A stretch of 8,373 nucleotides of DNA from Candidatus Caenarcanum sp. Its GTDB lineage: Bacteria > Cyanobacteriota > Vampirovibrionia > Gastranaerophilales > UBA9971. Shown here one piece after another: positions 1 through 6,382 of this stretch; positions within the stretch are counted from its first letter, which is position 1, and the number at the start of each line of letters is the position of its first letter. The notes under the pieces are model-generated. The model was given only the letters and a program-made list of their open reading frames with translations, ran no database searches and was not told where the DNA came from. A program made the position numbers and the translations under genes. Location of the stretch: NCBI GenBank assembly GCA_020720345.1, contig DYOT01000052.1, forward strand, positions 1 to 8,373, written 5' to 3'.

Positions 1-15
1 CTTAGAAGCTGTCTT

Positions 16-61
16 GTTAAAGCCTGCACCGCCTTGCCAAGCAAGCCGTTTCAGCTTTAAC
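16..61. repeat. REP-like imperfect inverted repeat
   Basis: GTTAAAGC at 16-23 pairs perfectly with GCTTTAAC at 54-61. With C24 bulged, TG at 25-26 also pairs with CA at 52-53. Inside lies a second short stem, CTTGC (33-37) with GCAAG (41-45) around a CAA loop. The stretch is clearly GC-richer than the AT-rich DNA that follows, which suggests a dispersed intergenic element. The 13 bases at 12-24 recur exactly at 8356-8368 at the other end of the window. Two + frames are also open from base 1, with stops near 58-60 and 71-73, so the tail of an upstream gene cannot be ruled out. Confidence 0.45.
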
Positions 62-127
62 CGCAGTCCTTAAATAAAATTACAGCATATTATTACTTAA
101 CAAACATTTTTATCTTTTTAAAAAAGA

Positions 128-136
128 TGCTATTAT
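128..136 (+). promoter_or_regulatory. Putative extended -10 promoter of the synthase-leuC-leuD operon
   Basis: TG at 128-129, one base, then TATTAT at 131-136 forms an extended -10 element, which often works without a good -35. No recognisable -35 lies 16-18 bp upstream, where the DNA is T-rich. The predicted start of transcription is near 143, giving a leader of about 43 nt. An overlapping TATAAA at 134-139 is an alternative -10. A small perfect palindrome, ATCTTTTT/AAAAAGAT (112-119 and 121-128), abuts the element and could be an operator, though it may only reflect AT-richness. Confidence 0.4.
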
Positions 137-143
137 AAATTTT

Positions 144-166
144 AATTGTTTACAACTCAAACAATT
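144..166 (+). promoter_or_regulatory. Leader hairpin at the predicted 5' end of the operon mRNA
   Basis: AATTGTTT (144-151) and AAACAATT (159-166) are perfect 8-bp inverted arms around the 7-nt loop ACAACTC. They sit directly after the predicted transcription start and 8 nt before the ribosome binding site AGAGGAGG (174-181). No T-run follows, so it is not an intrinsic terminator. It could stabilise the 5' end of the mRNA or be an operator in DNA. The stem is AT-rich and weak. Confidence 0.35.
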
Positions 167-185
167 CTTTATAAGAGGAGGAATT

Positions 186-1505
186 ATGGCTGAAAGTAAG
201 AATAAAATATACATTGTAGATGTTACAAACAGAGATGGTGTTCAGACTTCAAGGTTAGGGCTTGCAAAACTCCAGAAAACCATGATTAATTTATATCTTG
301 ATCAAATGGGTATAACTCAGTCAGAATATGGCTTTCCAAACACAAAACACGAAATTAATTATTTAAACGCAAATTTGGAACTTGTAGACAGAGGCGCTAT
401 ACAGAAAACAAAACTAAGCGGATGGATGAGAGCGCTCGCAAGTGATGTTTTTCAGTCATTCCAGAATGTTCCGCGTCTTAAAAACGTAAATCTTTCTGCT
501 TCAACTTCTGAGCAAATGATTTCAGGCAAATTTGGAGGAAAAAAAGATAGAGATGACGTAATTAGACAGGCGGTAGCGGCAATTGATGCTGCAAAAACTT
601 GTGGAGCACAGATAATCGGAATTAATGCCGAAGACGCATCAAGAACAGAAGAAAATTTTCTGATTGAATTCGTAAAAGCAGCAAAGGAAGCCGGCGCTCA
701 AAGAATTAGATATTGCGATACATTAGGATATGATGATCCTCAAACTTCTTATGACAGAATATATAAACTTGCCTGCGAAACCGGTATGGCTGTTGAAATG
801 CACTTTCATAACGATCTAGGAATGGCAGTTGCGAATTCTGTTATGGGCGCAAAGGCGGCTATCGATGCCGGAGTGGATGCATACATTAATACAGCTATAA
901 ACGGAATGGGAGAAAGAGCCGGAAATGCAGACCTTGTTTCCTGTATCCTTTCTATCTCAAAAGCAAGCGGTTTTAAAGACAAATACCAGCTTGACCCAAA
1001 TATTAATATGAGCAAAGCATGGCAGCTTGCAAAATATACTTCTTATGCCTTTGGCGTACCTCTTCCAATCAATCAGCCGGCGGTTGGGGATAATGCCTTT
1101 GCGCATGAATCAGGAATTCATGCTGACGGTGCCTTAAAAGACAGACGAAATTATGAATTATACGATTTTGAAGAATTAGGAAGAGGGGAACCCGAAATCG
1201 TAGAAACAGGAAGAATGATTACTGTCGGGGAATATGGCGGTATTAAAGGATTCAGAAACGTTTATGAAAAGCTTGAACTGGAATTTCATGACGAAGATGA
1301 AGCCAGAAACATACTTGAACTTGCAAGATATGCAAACGTTCATACCCAGAAACCGCTTATGAATAGTGAACTTCAATTTATCTATGAATATCCTGACATT
1401 GCCACTAAAATTATGACAGTTACACCTTATTATGCTCCCACAGGCGAACTTAAAAAGCGTATGGAAAGAGCACTTGCAAAAACAGAAAACTTGCTGAAAA
1501 AATAA
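186..1505 (+). CDS. Homocitrate synthase / 2-isopropylmalate synthase family protein (NifV/LeuA-like)
   Basis: This 439-residue enzyme belongs to the DRE-TIM metallolyase (HMGL-like) family, which condenses a 2-oxoacid with acetyl-CoA in the cytoplasm. The TIM-barrel catalytic domain covers about residues 8-275. Visible motifs are RDGVQ (16-20, with D17 the expected metal ligand), NAEDASRT (147-154), HFHND (206-210, with H206 and H208 as metal ligands), NGMGERAGN (239-247) and FAHESGIHADG (305-315). The usual RDGEQ has V for E. About 165 residues of linker subdomains follow, and the roughly 130-residue LeuA allosteric domain of long isopropylmalate synthases appears to be absent. The overall sequence resembles proteins annotated as homocitrate synthase in Geobacter and Pelobacter (from memory). 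AGAGGAGG ends 4 nt before the ATG and supports this start. leuC begins 13 nt downstream. The substrate (2-oxoglutarate, 2-oxoisovalerate or pyruvate) cannot be settled here. The family call is secure. Confidence 0.9.
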   Translation: MAESKNKIYIVDVTNRDGVQTSRLGLAKLQKTMINLYLDQMGITQSEYGFPNTKHEINYLNANLELVDRGAIQKTKLSGWMRALASDVFQSFQNVPRLKNVNLSASTSEQMISGKFGGKKDRDDVIRQAVAAIDAAKTCGAQIIGINAEDASRTEENFLIEFVKAAKEAGAQRIRYCDTLGYDDPQTSYDRIYKLACETGMAVEMHFHNDLGMAVANSVMGAKAAIDAGVDAYINTAINGMGERAGNADLVSCILSISKASGFKDKYQLDPNINMSKAWQLAKYTSYAFGVPLPINQPAVGDNAFAHESGIHADGALKDRRNYELYDFEELGRGEPEIVETGRMITVGEYGGIKGFRNVYEKLELEFHDEDEARNILELARYANVHTQKPLMNSELQFIYEYPDIATKIMTVTPYYAPTGELKKRMERALAKTENLLKK

Positions 1506-1518
1506 AAGGATATAGTAA

Positions 1519-2817
1519 ATGGGAAAAACTATTTCGGAAAAAATAATTAGTGAACATTCAGGAAGAGAAGTTAAAGCCGGAGATTTTGTAGTAGCCAACG
1601 TTGATGTAACTGCTGTTCAGGATGGCACCGGTCCTTTAACAATTCAGGAAATTCAAAAAATCGGACTGGAAAAATGCATTAACCCGGAAAGAACGATATT
1701 ATTCATAGACCATGCAGCACCCAGCCCCAGAAAAGAGCTTTCCAACGCACATAAAATCTTGAGAGAGTTTTCAAAAAAAACAGGCGCAATTCTTTCTGAT
1801 GTTGGAGAAGGTGTTTGCCATCAAAGACTTGTTGAAGACTATGTAAATCCTGGTGAAATCCTTATTGGAGCTGATTCTCATACCTGCACGTCAGGAGCAC
1901 TGGGAGCATTTGCAACCGGAATGGGGTCTACTGACGTTGGAATCGCGATAGCTCTAGGAAAAACATGGCTAAGGGTTCCTGATACATACAAAATACAAGT
2001 TACTGGAACTTTTAATGATGGTGTTTACCCGAAAGATTTAATACTGCACCTTATCGGACTTATCGGGGCAGACGGAGCAACTTATAAAGCGCTTGAATTT
2101 ACCGGTGAAACTATAAGCAATATGGCTATGTCGGACAGATTCACACTCTCAAATATGGCTGTTGAAGCAGGCGCAAAAGCCGGACTTATTGCTTCCGATG
2201 AAATTACAAAAGAATACCTTTTTTCAAGAGGACGGGGTGATAAGTTTAGAGAAATCTATCCAGATGATGATGCTGTTTATGAAAGAGTAATTGAAATAGA
2301 TGTAACTAGGCTTGAACCAACTGTTTCCTGCCCACATACTGTTGATAATACAAAATTGGCAGCACAGCTCGGGAACATAAAAGTCGATCAGGTTTTTATA
2401 GGAAGCTGTACAAACGGACGAATCGAAGATTTAAGAATAGCAGCAGATATTTTGAAAGATAAAAAGGTTCATTCTGATGTAAGATTACTTGTTATCCCTG
2501 CTTCAAGAGATGTATTCCTTCAGGCTACGGTGGAAGGGATAGTAGAGATTTTAGTAAAAGCAGGAGCTTCGATAATGACTCCGGGCTGCGGTCCATGCGT
2601 CGGGGTTCATGCCGGAATTCTCGGCGATGGCGAAGTCTGTATTGCAACTCAGAACAGGAATTTTCAGGGAAGAATGGGGAACACAAACGGAGAAATTTAT
2701 TTAAGCTCTCCTGCCACAGCGGCAGCAAGCGCTTTAGAAGGTTATATAACTGATCCCAGAAAAGTTATCTGCTCTATTGCCGACCAAAGAACTTATCCTT
2801 TTGAAAAATATATTTAA
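1519..2817 (+). CDS. leuC: 3-isopropylmalate dehydratase / homoaconitase large subunit
   Basis: This 432-residue protein is the [4Fe-4S] subunit of an aconitase-family hydro-lyase. It isomerises 2-isopropylmalate to 3-isopropylmalate, or homocitrate to homoisocitrate, together with the small subunit encoded next. The cluster ligands are C297 in GSCTNGR (295-301) and C357 and C360 in PGCGPCVG (355-362). Other family motifs are FIDHAAPSP (62-70), GADSHTCTSGALGAFATG (117-134) and NRNFQGRMG (379-387). The length fits the shorter, archaeal-type LeuC group of about 420 residues rather than the roughly 465-residue enterobacterial form. AAAGGA at 1505-1510 overlaps the stop of the preceding gene and serves the ATG at 1519. 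The 13-nt gap shows co-transcription. Sequence alone does not separate isopropylmalate isomerase from homoaconitase in this subunit. Confidence 0.93.
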   Translation: MGKTISEKIISEHSGREVKAGDFVVANVDVTAVQDGTGPLTIQEIQKIGLEKCINPERTILFIDHAAPSPRKELSNAHKILREFSKKTGAILSDVGEGVCHQRLVEDYVNPGEILIGADSHTCTSGALGAFATGMGSTDVGIAIALGKTWLRVPDTYKIQVTGTFNDGVYPKDLILHLIGLIGADGATYKALEFTGETISNMAMSDRFTLSNMAVEAGAKAGLIASDEITKEYLFSRGRGDKFREIYPDDDAVYERVIEIDVTRLEPTVSCPHTVDNTKLAAQLGNIKVDQVFIGSCTNGRIEDLRIAADILKDKKVHSDVRLLVIPASRDVFLQATVEGIVEILVKAGASIMTPGCGPCVGVHAGILGDGEVCIATQNRNFQGRMGNTNGEIYLSSPATAAASALEGYITDPRKVICSIADQRTYPFEKYI

Positions 2818-2860
2818 AATATTTATTAAAAATTTAAATTATCCAAATCAGGAGAAAAAC

Positions 2861-3361
2861 ATGATAAAGCAAGGAAAAGCATGGAAATTCGGCGATTATA
2901 TAAGCACAGACCATATTGCTCCCGGCAGGCTGTTTCACCTGAGGACAAACTTGCCGGAGTTAGCAAAACACGTTCTTGAGGATGCAGACCCTGAATTTGC
3001 TTCAAAAATGAACGTCGGGGATTTCGTAGTCGCTGGAAATAACTTTGGTTTGGGCTCTTCAAGAGAACACGCGCCGCAGGTTCTTAAAATTGCAGGGGTT
3101 AATGCTGTTTTAGCAAAATCTTTTGCCCGTATTTTTTTCAGAAACGCAATTAATATCGGACTTCTTGCTATAACCTGCGATACAGACAGGATTAATCAGG
3201 GGGATGAGCTAGAACTTGACCTTTCACTGGGCATTATAAAAAATATAACGCAAGAAACTGAAATCATAATGACGCCGCTTCCTGATGTTATGATAAAAAT
3301 ACTCAACGATGGCGGATTGGCAAAACATATTGAAAAATACGGCGATTTTCAGCTTGTTTAA
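2861..3361 (+). CDS. leuD: 3-isopropylmalate dehydratase / homoaconitase small subunit
   Basis: This 166-residue swivel-domain subunit completes the active site of the hydro-lyase with the LeuC partner. The frame is open upstream to 2777, but that start lies inside leuC and would add 28 unrelated residues. The ATG at 2861 is preceded by AGGAGA (2850-2855) and gives the typical family N-terminus (WKFGDYISTDHIAPGR, residues 8-23). Conserved elements are GNNFGLGSSREHAP (59-72), with S66, S67 and R68 binding substrate carboxylates in the family, and AKSFARIFFRNAINIGL (85-101). The specificity loop reads HLRT at 26-29, closer to the YLRT of methanogen homoaconitase than to the YLVY of isopropylmalate isomerase. 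The gap to leuC is 43 nt of AT-rich DNA. Its stop overlaps the stop of the convergent aminopeptidase gene. Confidence 0.92.
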   Translation: MIKQGKAWKFGDYISTDHIAPGRLFHLRTNLPELAKHVLEDADPEFASKMNVGDFVVAGNNFGLGSSREHAPQVLKIAGVNAVLAKSFARIFFRNAINIGLLAITCDTDRINQGDELELDLSLGIIKNITQETEIIMTPLPDVMIKILNDGGLAKHIEKYGDFQLV

Positions 3362-4458
3362 ATCATAAACTTTCCGTCTTTGTAGACCAATTTATCGTCG
3401 GCGTAGACTTCTGAACCGTTTTTCATGTTTTTAATAATATCCCAGTGAAGACCGGAAACATTTTTTCCGCCTGTTTCAGGATAAGATGAGCCCAACGCCA
3501 AATGTATTGAGCCGCCGATTTTTTCGTCAAAAAGGATGTTTCCTGTTACGTCCTGAATCATATCGTTTGTTCCGAAAGCCATTTCGCCTAAAAATCTTGC
3601 GCCTTCATCCTGATTAATCATATTTAAGAAGAAATCTTCGCCTTTTTCGGCAGTTGCATGGACAACTTTGCCTTTTTCAAACTTAATATGAATATTATGC
3701 GCTTCATTACCACGATAAAGAGCAGGAAAATCAAAGAATATTTCGCCCTCTGCGCTGTCTTCAACGGGAGAAGTAAAAACTTCGCCATCGGGGAAATTAT
3801 TGCTTCCGCAACAGTTAATCCATTTTCTGCCGTCTACTGAAAGAGTTAAATCTGTTTTTTCGCCAATTATCTTAAGAGTTTTTGTGCCGTTTAAGCCGTT
3901 TACCAATCTTTCTTGTGTCGCACCGATTTCTTTCCACTTTGCGACAGGGTCATCAAAATGTAAATAACAGGCGTTTATAAGAAATTCTTCATAATCATAA
4001 ATTGACATTTTAGCTTCCTGAGCAAGCGCATTGCTAGGAAAATCACATATTACCCAGCTAAGTGATTTTTCTGCCGCGCGCCTAAGCATTGTTTCGCTTA
4101 GCGGTCTTCTTGCGGCGGAGGCTTTAGCCAACTTTGCAGGAGGAACTTTCGCCATGTTTTTGACATTGTAAGGAGCGCCTATAGAAATAAATTTATCTAC
4201 TGTTTCGTATTCGTTTTTTGTAAACGGGTCTATAAACTCAAGCTGCTTGTCGCTTGCGAATTTGAAATATGTTTCCGGCTGTCCGTCCAGCCTAATTCTC
4301 ACAATAGGATTTGCGCCTCTTTTGAGGACTTCTTCGTAGACAGCCAGAACAAGCGGCTGAGCCTGCGCTTCCGCACTTATAATAACGAGATCGTTTTCTT
4401 TAACTTCAGTAGAGTAATCAACAAGAACCTGCGCGTATTTTTGCCATAAAGTTTTCAT
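3358..4458 (-). CDS. M29-family metallo-aminopeptidase
   Basis: This 366-residue cytoplasmic aminopeptidase belongs to peptidase family M29 (thermophilic aminopeptidase, AmpS/PepS-like). It removes N-terminal residues from peptides with a two-metal centre. All the expected ligand positions can be seen: E226 in NFPDGEVFTSP (221-231), E292 in LGEMAFGTND (290-299), H319 and the catalytic-type Y326 in GGSIHLALGSSYPE (315-328), and H338 and D340 in SGLHWD (335-340). It is about 40 residues shorter than Thermus AmpT or Bacillus AmpS, mostly before the catalytic half, and no motif is lost. There is no signal peptide. AAAAGGAGA (4475 to 4467 on the - strand) lies 8 nt before the ATG. It is transcribed alone, convergent with leuD and divergent from the aminotransferase-like gene. 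Confidence 0.92.
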   Translation of the reverse strand: MKTLWQKYAQVLVDYSTEVKENDLVIISAEAQAQPLVLAVYEEVLKRGANPIVRIRLDGQPETYFKFASDKQLEFIDPFTKNEYETVDKFISIGAPYNVKNMAKVPPAKLAKASAARRPLSETMLRRAAEKSLSWVICDFPSNALAQEAKMSIYDYEEFLINACYLHFDDPVAKWKEIGATQERLVNGLNGTKTLKIIGEKTDLTLSVDGRKWINCCGSNNFPDGEVFTSPVEDSAEGEIFFDFPALYRGNEAHNIHIKFEKGKVVHATAEKGEDFFLNMINQDEGARFLGEMAFGTNDMIQDVTGNILFDEKIGGSIHLALGSSYPETGGKNVSGLHWDIIKNMKNGSEVYADDKLVYKDGKFMI

Positions 4459-4491
4459 TATTTTTATCTCCTTTTAATATGTAATTACTTT

Positions 4492-4497
4492 ATCATA
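4492..4497 (-). promoter_or_regulatory. Putative -10 box of the aminopeptidase gene
   Basis: Read on the - strand this is TATGAT, five of six matches to TATAAT. It predicts a start of transcription near 4485 and a 5' leader of about 27 nt that contains the strong ribosome binding site at 4467-4475. The best -35-like hexamer upstream, TTGTCA, is 20 bp away, longer than the optimum of 17, so the call rests mainly on the -10. Confidence 0.35.
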
Positions 4498-4540
4498 AGT
4501 TTTGTATATTTTGAAAATGACAAGGTGGGTATTTTTTCTT

Positions 4541-4559
4541 ACTCTAGCCCCTAACTCTA
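4541..4559. repeat. Short direct repeat in the divergent promoter region
   Basis: ACTCTA occurs at 4541-4546 and 4554-4559 with a 13-bp period, 46-64 bp upstream of the predicted aminotransferase start. It lies in the 146-bp space between two divergent genes and could be a binding site. It is short enough to be chance. Confidence 0.2.
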
Positions 4560-4589
4560 AAAAACAATTCTTTAGTACAAAAATTCACA

Positions 4590-4598
4590 TGCTATAAT
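4590..4598 (+). promoter_or_regulatory. Extended -10 promoter predicting a leaderless mRNA
   Basis: TG (4590-4591), one base, then a consensus TATAAT (4593-4598) is a perfect extended -10 element. A weak -35 (CTTTAG, 4570-4575) sits 17 bp upstream. The last T of the box is conventionally position -7, so +1 falls on 4605, the A of the start codon. Only six bases separate the box from the ATG, leaving no room for a ribosome binding site. Confidence 0.6.
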
Positions 4599-4604
4599 AA
4601 GCCT

Positions 4605-5747
4605 ATGTTTGAATACAAATTCGATGACAAAATATTAGACAATATAGAAGAGGAAAAAAAGTTTCCTTATTTCCCGCTGCCTCTTGTAATAAAAAGAGCT
4701 GAAAATTCATGCCTGTACGATATCAAAGAAAAAAAATACATAGATTTAACTTCAAACAGGGAAAATAATCCTCTCGGCTACTCTAATATTTTTGCCGAAA
4801 ACGAAAACCACTTTCTTGATACTCAACTGTTTAATTCCAATAACAAAATTAAACTGACCGAGACCTTAAAATCTTTAACAGGACTTGAAAAAGTTTATTT
4901 TTCGTCAGATCTGGACGAAATTTATCAGTTAACTTCGGAATTACTGGGGGTTTATCTCAACAAAACTAACAGATCCAAAATCCTTTTATCTGTAAATCCT
5001 TCAAACAAAGATTCATACCAGATTAAAGACGCTACAGCTGAATTAATACCACTAAACAAAGATTCCCTGCTTAAAACATTGCTTTCCAGAGAAGTCGGCG
5101 CTGTAGTAATTCAACTTACACATATTAGTAACGAAATTACATTTGCCGATGACGAATATTTGACAGAAGTCAGAAAATTATGCGATAAAAACAATGCCCT
5201 GCTTGTTTTTGACTGTACAGACTTTTCGCCGTTAAGATTAAATAAAGGTTTATTTAACTATAATAAAGAAATAAAACCGGATATTATTATTGTTTCCAAA
5301 GGTTTTGCCCAAGGGCTTCCTTTAAGCTGTTTAGTTTTATCTGATAAAGTTTCTGACATAATCGTAAACGAGTCCGAATTAGGGGTTTATTCCCCTGCTT
5401 ACACCGCCGCAAGCAAATTTATAGAAGATTTCCAAAACGGCAAATCAGCAGAACTCATTGATTCAAACACGGATTATATAACAAAAAAACTTGCAGAATT
5501 ATTGGAAACACATATCAGCTTTGTAGATTTTTACTCGTCCGGCATGCTATTTACCATGGTTGTTGATGTTTCAGCTTATAAATTTGCCAAGCAAGCTTTT
5601 AACAAAGGAGTTTTATTGGATACTCTAAATGACAGTAAAATAATACTTTCGCCTCCTTATAACATCCAACAAGAAGAAATTAATTATTTTATTTCTGTGT
5701 TTGATACAATTTTCGACAGTCTGGGCAGTTTTGACCGGTTAAAATAA
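4605..5747 (+). CDS. Class III aminotransferase-like protein with eroded active site
   Basis: This 380-residue protein has the fold order of PLP-dependent class III aminotransferases (ArgD/ornithine type). The N-terminal segment CLYDIKEKKYIDLTS (36-50) matches the family, as do ALLVFDCTDFSP (198-209), with D203 at the position that pairs with the pyridine nitrogen, IIIVSKGFAQGLPLS (227-241), with K232 at the Schiff-base position, and ILSPPYNI (347-354) near the C-terminus. Several usually invariant parts are changed. The GSGAEAN phosphate-binding motif is replaced around FSSDLDE (99-105), EPxQGEGG is absent (QLTHISNE, 170-177), DEVQ is DCTD, and the substrate-carboxylate arginine before PP appears to be replaced by a non-arginine (isoleucine by alignment on PP). 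It may be a weak or specialised enzyme or a pseudoenzyme; the frame is intact. No ribosome binding site precedes the ATG. kdsC starts 29 nt downstream, so the two are probably co-transcribed. The substrate is unknown. Confidence 0.8.
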   Translation: MFEYKFDDKILDNIEEEKKFPYFPLPLVIKRAENSCLYDIKEKKYIDLTSNRENNPLGYSNIFAENENHFLDTQLFNSNNKIKLTETLKSLTGLEKVYFSSDLDEIYQLTSELLGVYLNKTNRSKILLSVNPSNKDSYQIKDATAELIPLNKDSLLKTLLSREVGAVVIQLTHISNEITFADDEYLTEVRKLCDKNNALLVFDCTDFSPLRLNKGLFNYNKEIKPDIIIVSKGFAQGLPLSCLVLSDKVSDIIVNESELGVYSPAYTAASKFIEDFQNGKSAELIDSNTDYITKKLAELLETHISFVDFYSSGMLFTMVVDVSAYKFAKQAFNKGVLLDTLNDSKIILSPPYNIQQEEINYFISVFDTIFDSLGSFDRLK

Positions 5748-5776
5748 AATTTTTACAAGGAGCTTGAAAGATAAAT

Positions 5777-6313
5777 ATGATACAAAATCAGCAAATAGAT
5801 AATCTCGAAGAAAGGCTATCAAATATAAAGCTTGTGGCTTTTGATGTTGATGGAGTTATGACAAACGGCGAAATAATTTATAGTGAAAGCGGCGAAGAAT
5901 TAAAAATTTTCAACGCAAAAGATGGGCATGGTACATTTATGTTAGCCCATAAAGGCTTCTTAACTGCTATAATAACTGCACGACAGTCTTCTGTAGTTGA
6001 TAGAAGAGCAAAAGATCTTAATATAACACATGTTTATCAGGGAGCTAAAAACAAACTTGCAGCTCTTGAAGATTTAATGGAAAAACATAATATTAATTTA
6101 TCTCAAGTTGCATATGTCGGTGATGACATGCCGGATGTTTGCATTCTTGAAAGGGTAAGTCTTGCTTTTTGCCCTAATGACGCAGCAAAAGAAATAAAAA
6201 ACATTTGCCATTTTATTTCTTCAAAAGACGGAGGTAAAGGCGCTGTCAGAGAAATCTGCGATTTTATTCTGTCAGGAATTATAATTAAATTAAATAATGA
6301 AATTTCCGTTTAA
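5777..6313 (+). CDS. kdsC: 3-deoxy-D-manno-octulosonate 8-phosphate phosphatase (KdsC-like)
   Basis: This 178-residue HAD-superfamily phosphatase removes phosphate from Kdo-8-phosphate to give Kdo for lipid A-core assembly, in the cytoplasm. KdsC is a short C0-type HAD without a cap. HAD motif I is FDVDGVMTNG (22-31), with nucleophile D23 and acid/base D25. Motif II is IITAR (65-69), where most KdsC have IITGR. The lysine and QG elements are YQGAKNK (87-93), motif IV is YVGDDMPD (113-120), and the KdsC-type tail is DGGKGAVREICDFIL (151-165). The length is normal for the family. AAGGAG (5757-5762) is 14 nt from the ATG, longer than usual, but no better in-frame start exists and the catalytic N-terminus fits. 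It probably shares the promoter of the aminotransferase-like gene. A homologous phosphatase for another sugar acid is less likely. Confidence 0.9.
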   Translation: MIQNQQIDNLEERLSNIKLVAFDVDGVMTNGEIIYSESGEELKIFNAKDGHGTFMLAHKGFLTAIITARQSSVVDRRAKDLNITHVYQGAKNKLAALEDLMEKHNINLSQVAYVGDDMPDVCILERVSLAFCPNDAAKEIKNICHFISSKDGGKGAVREICDFILSGIIIKLNNEISV

Positions 6314-6330
6314 AAAACATGTTTAAAAAA
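6308..6330 (+). repeat. 10-bp direct repeat across the kdsC stop codon
   Basis: GTTTAAAAAA occurs at 6308-6317 and 6321-6330, period 13. The first copy contains the kdsC stop. There is no GC-rich stem, so it is not an intrinsic terminator, and I assign it no function. Confidence 0.3.
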
Positions 6331-6352
6331 GTCAATAAAATGGAATAATATT

Positions 6353-6382
6353 TTTACAGGATTCAGAATAAATTTTTAGGAT
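6353..6382 (+). promoter_or_regulatory. Weak putative sigma-70-type promoter of fliD
   Basis: TTTACA (6353-6358, five of six to TTGACA) and TAGGAT (6377-6382, four of six to TATAAT) are 18 bp apart, predicting a start near 6389. An AT-rich alternative -10 (TATTAT, 6384-6389) has no matching -35. I found no sigma-28 (GCCGATAA-type) or sigma-54 (-24/-12 GG/GC) sequence in the 105-bp gap. The choice is uncertain because the region is almost entirely A and T. Confidence 0.3.

Noticed and set aside
159..171. 13-base match AAACAATTCTTTA to 4562-4574, both near promoters
   Set aside because: An A/T-dominated 13-mer match is expected by chance in a window of this size, and the two copies sit at different positions relative to their promoters.
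1..185. Riboswitch or T-box leader for the amino-acid operon
   Set aside because: The predicted leader is only about 43 nt, and no T-box, lysine-riboswitch or leucine-codon-rich leader peptide can be seen.
1176..1598. 140-residue open frame on the - strand
   Set aside because: It lies antisense to the conserved end of the synthase gene and the start of leuC, and its translation is Phe/Cys-rich with no family features.
2777..2860. Longer leuD reading frame starting inside leuC
   Set aside because: The extra 28 residues do not match the family, the start lies within leuC, and the ATG at 2861 has its own AGGAGA site.
3658..3840. 60-residue open frame on the + strand inside the aminopeptidase gene
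   Set aside because: It is antisense to residues around the metal ligand E226 of a well-conserved gene and has no convincing ribosome binding site.
4522..4540. GGTGGGTA followed by a T-run as a terminator
   Set aside because: No complementary arm exists for the G-rich segment, and it lies between two divergent genes where no terminator is needed.
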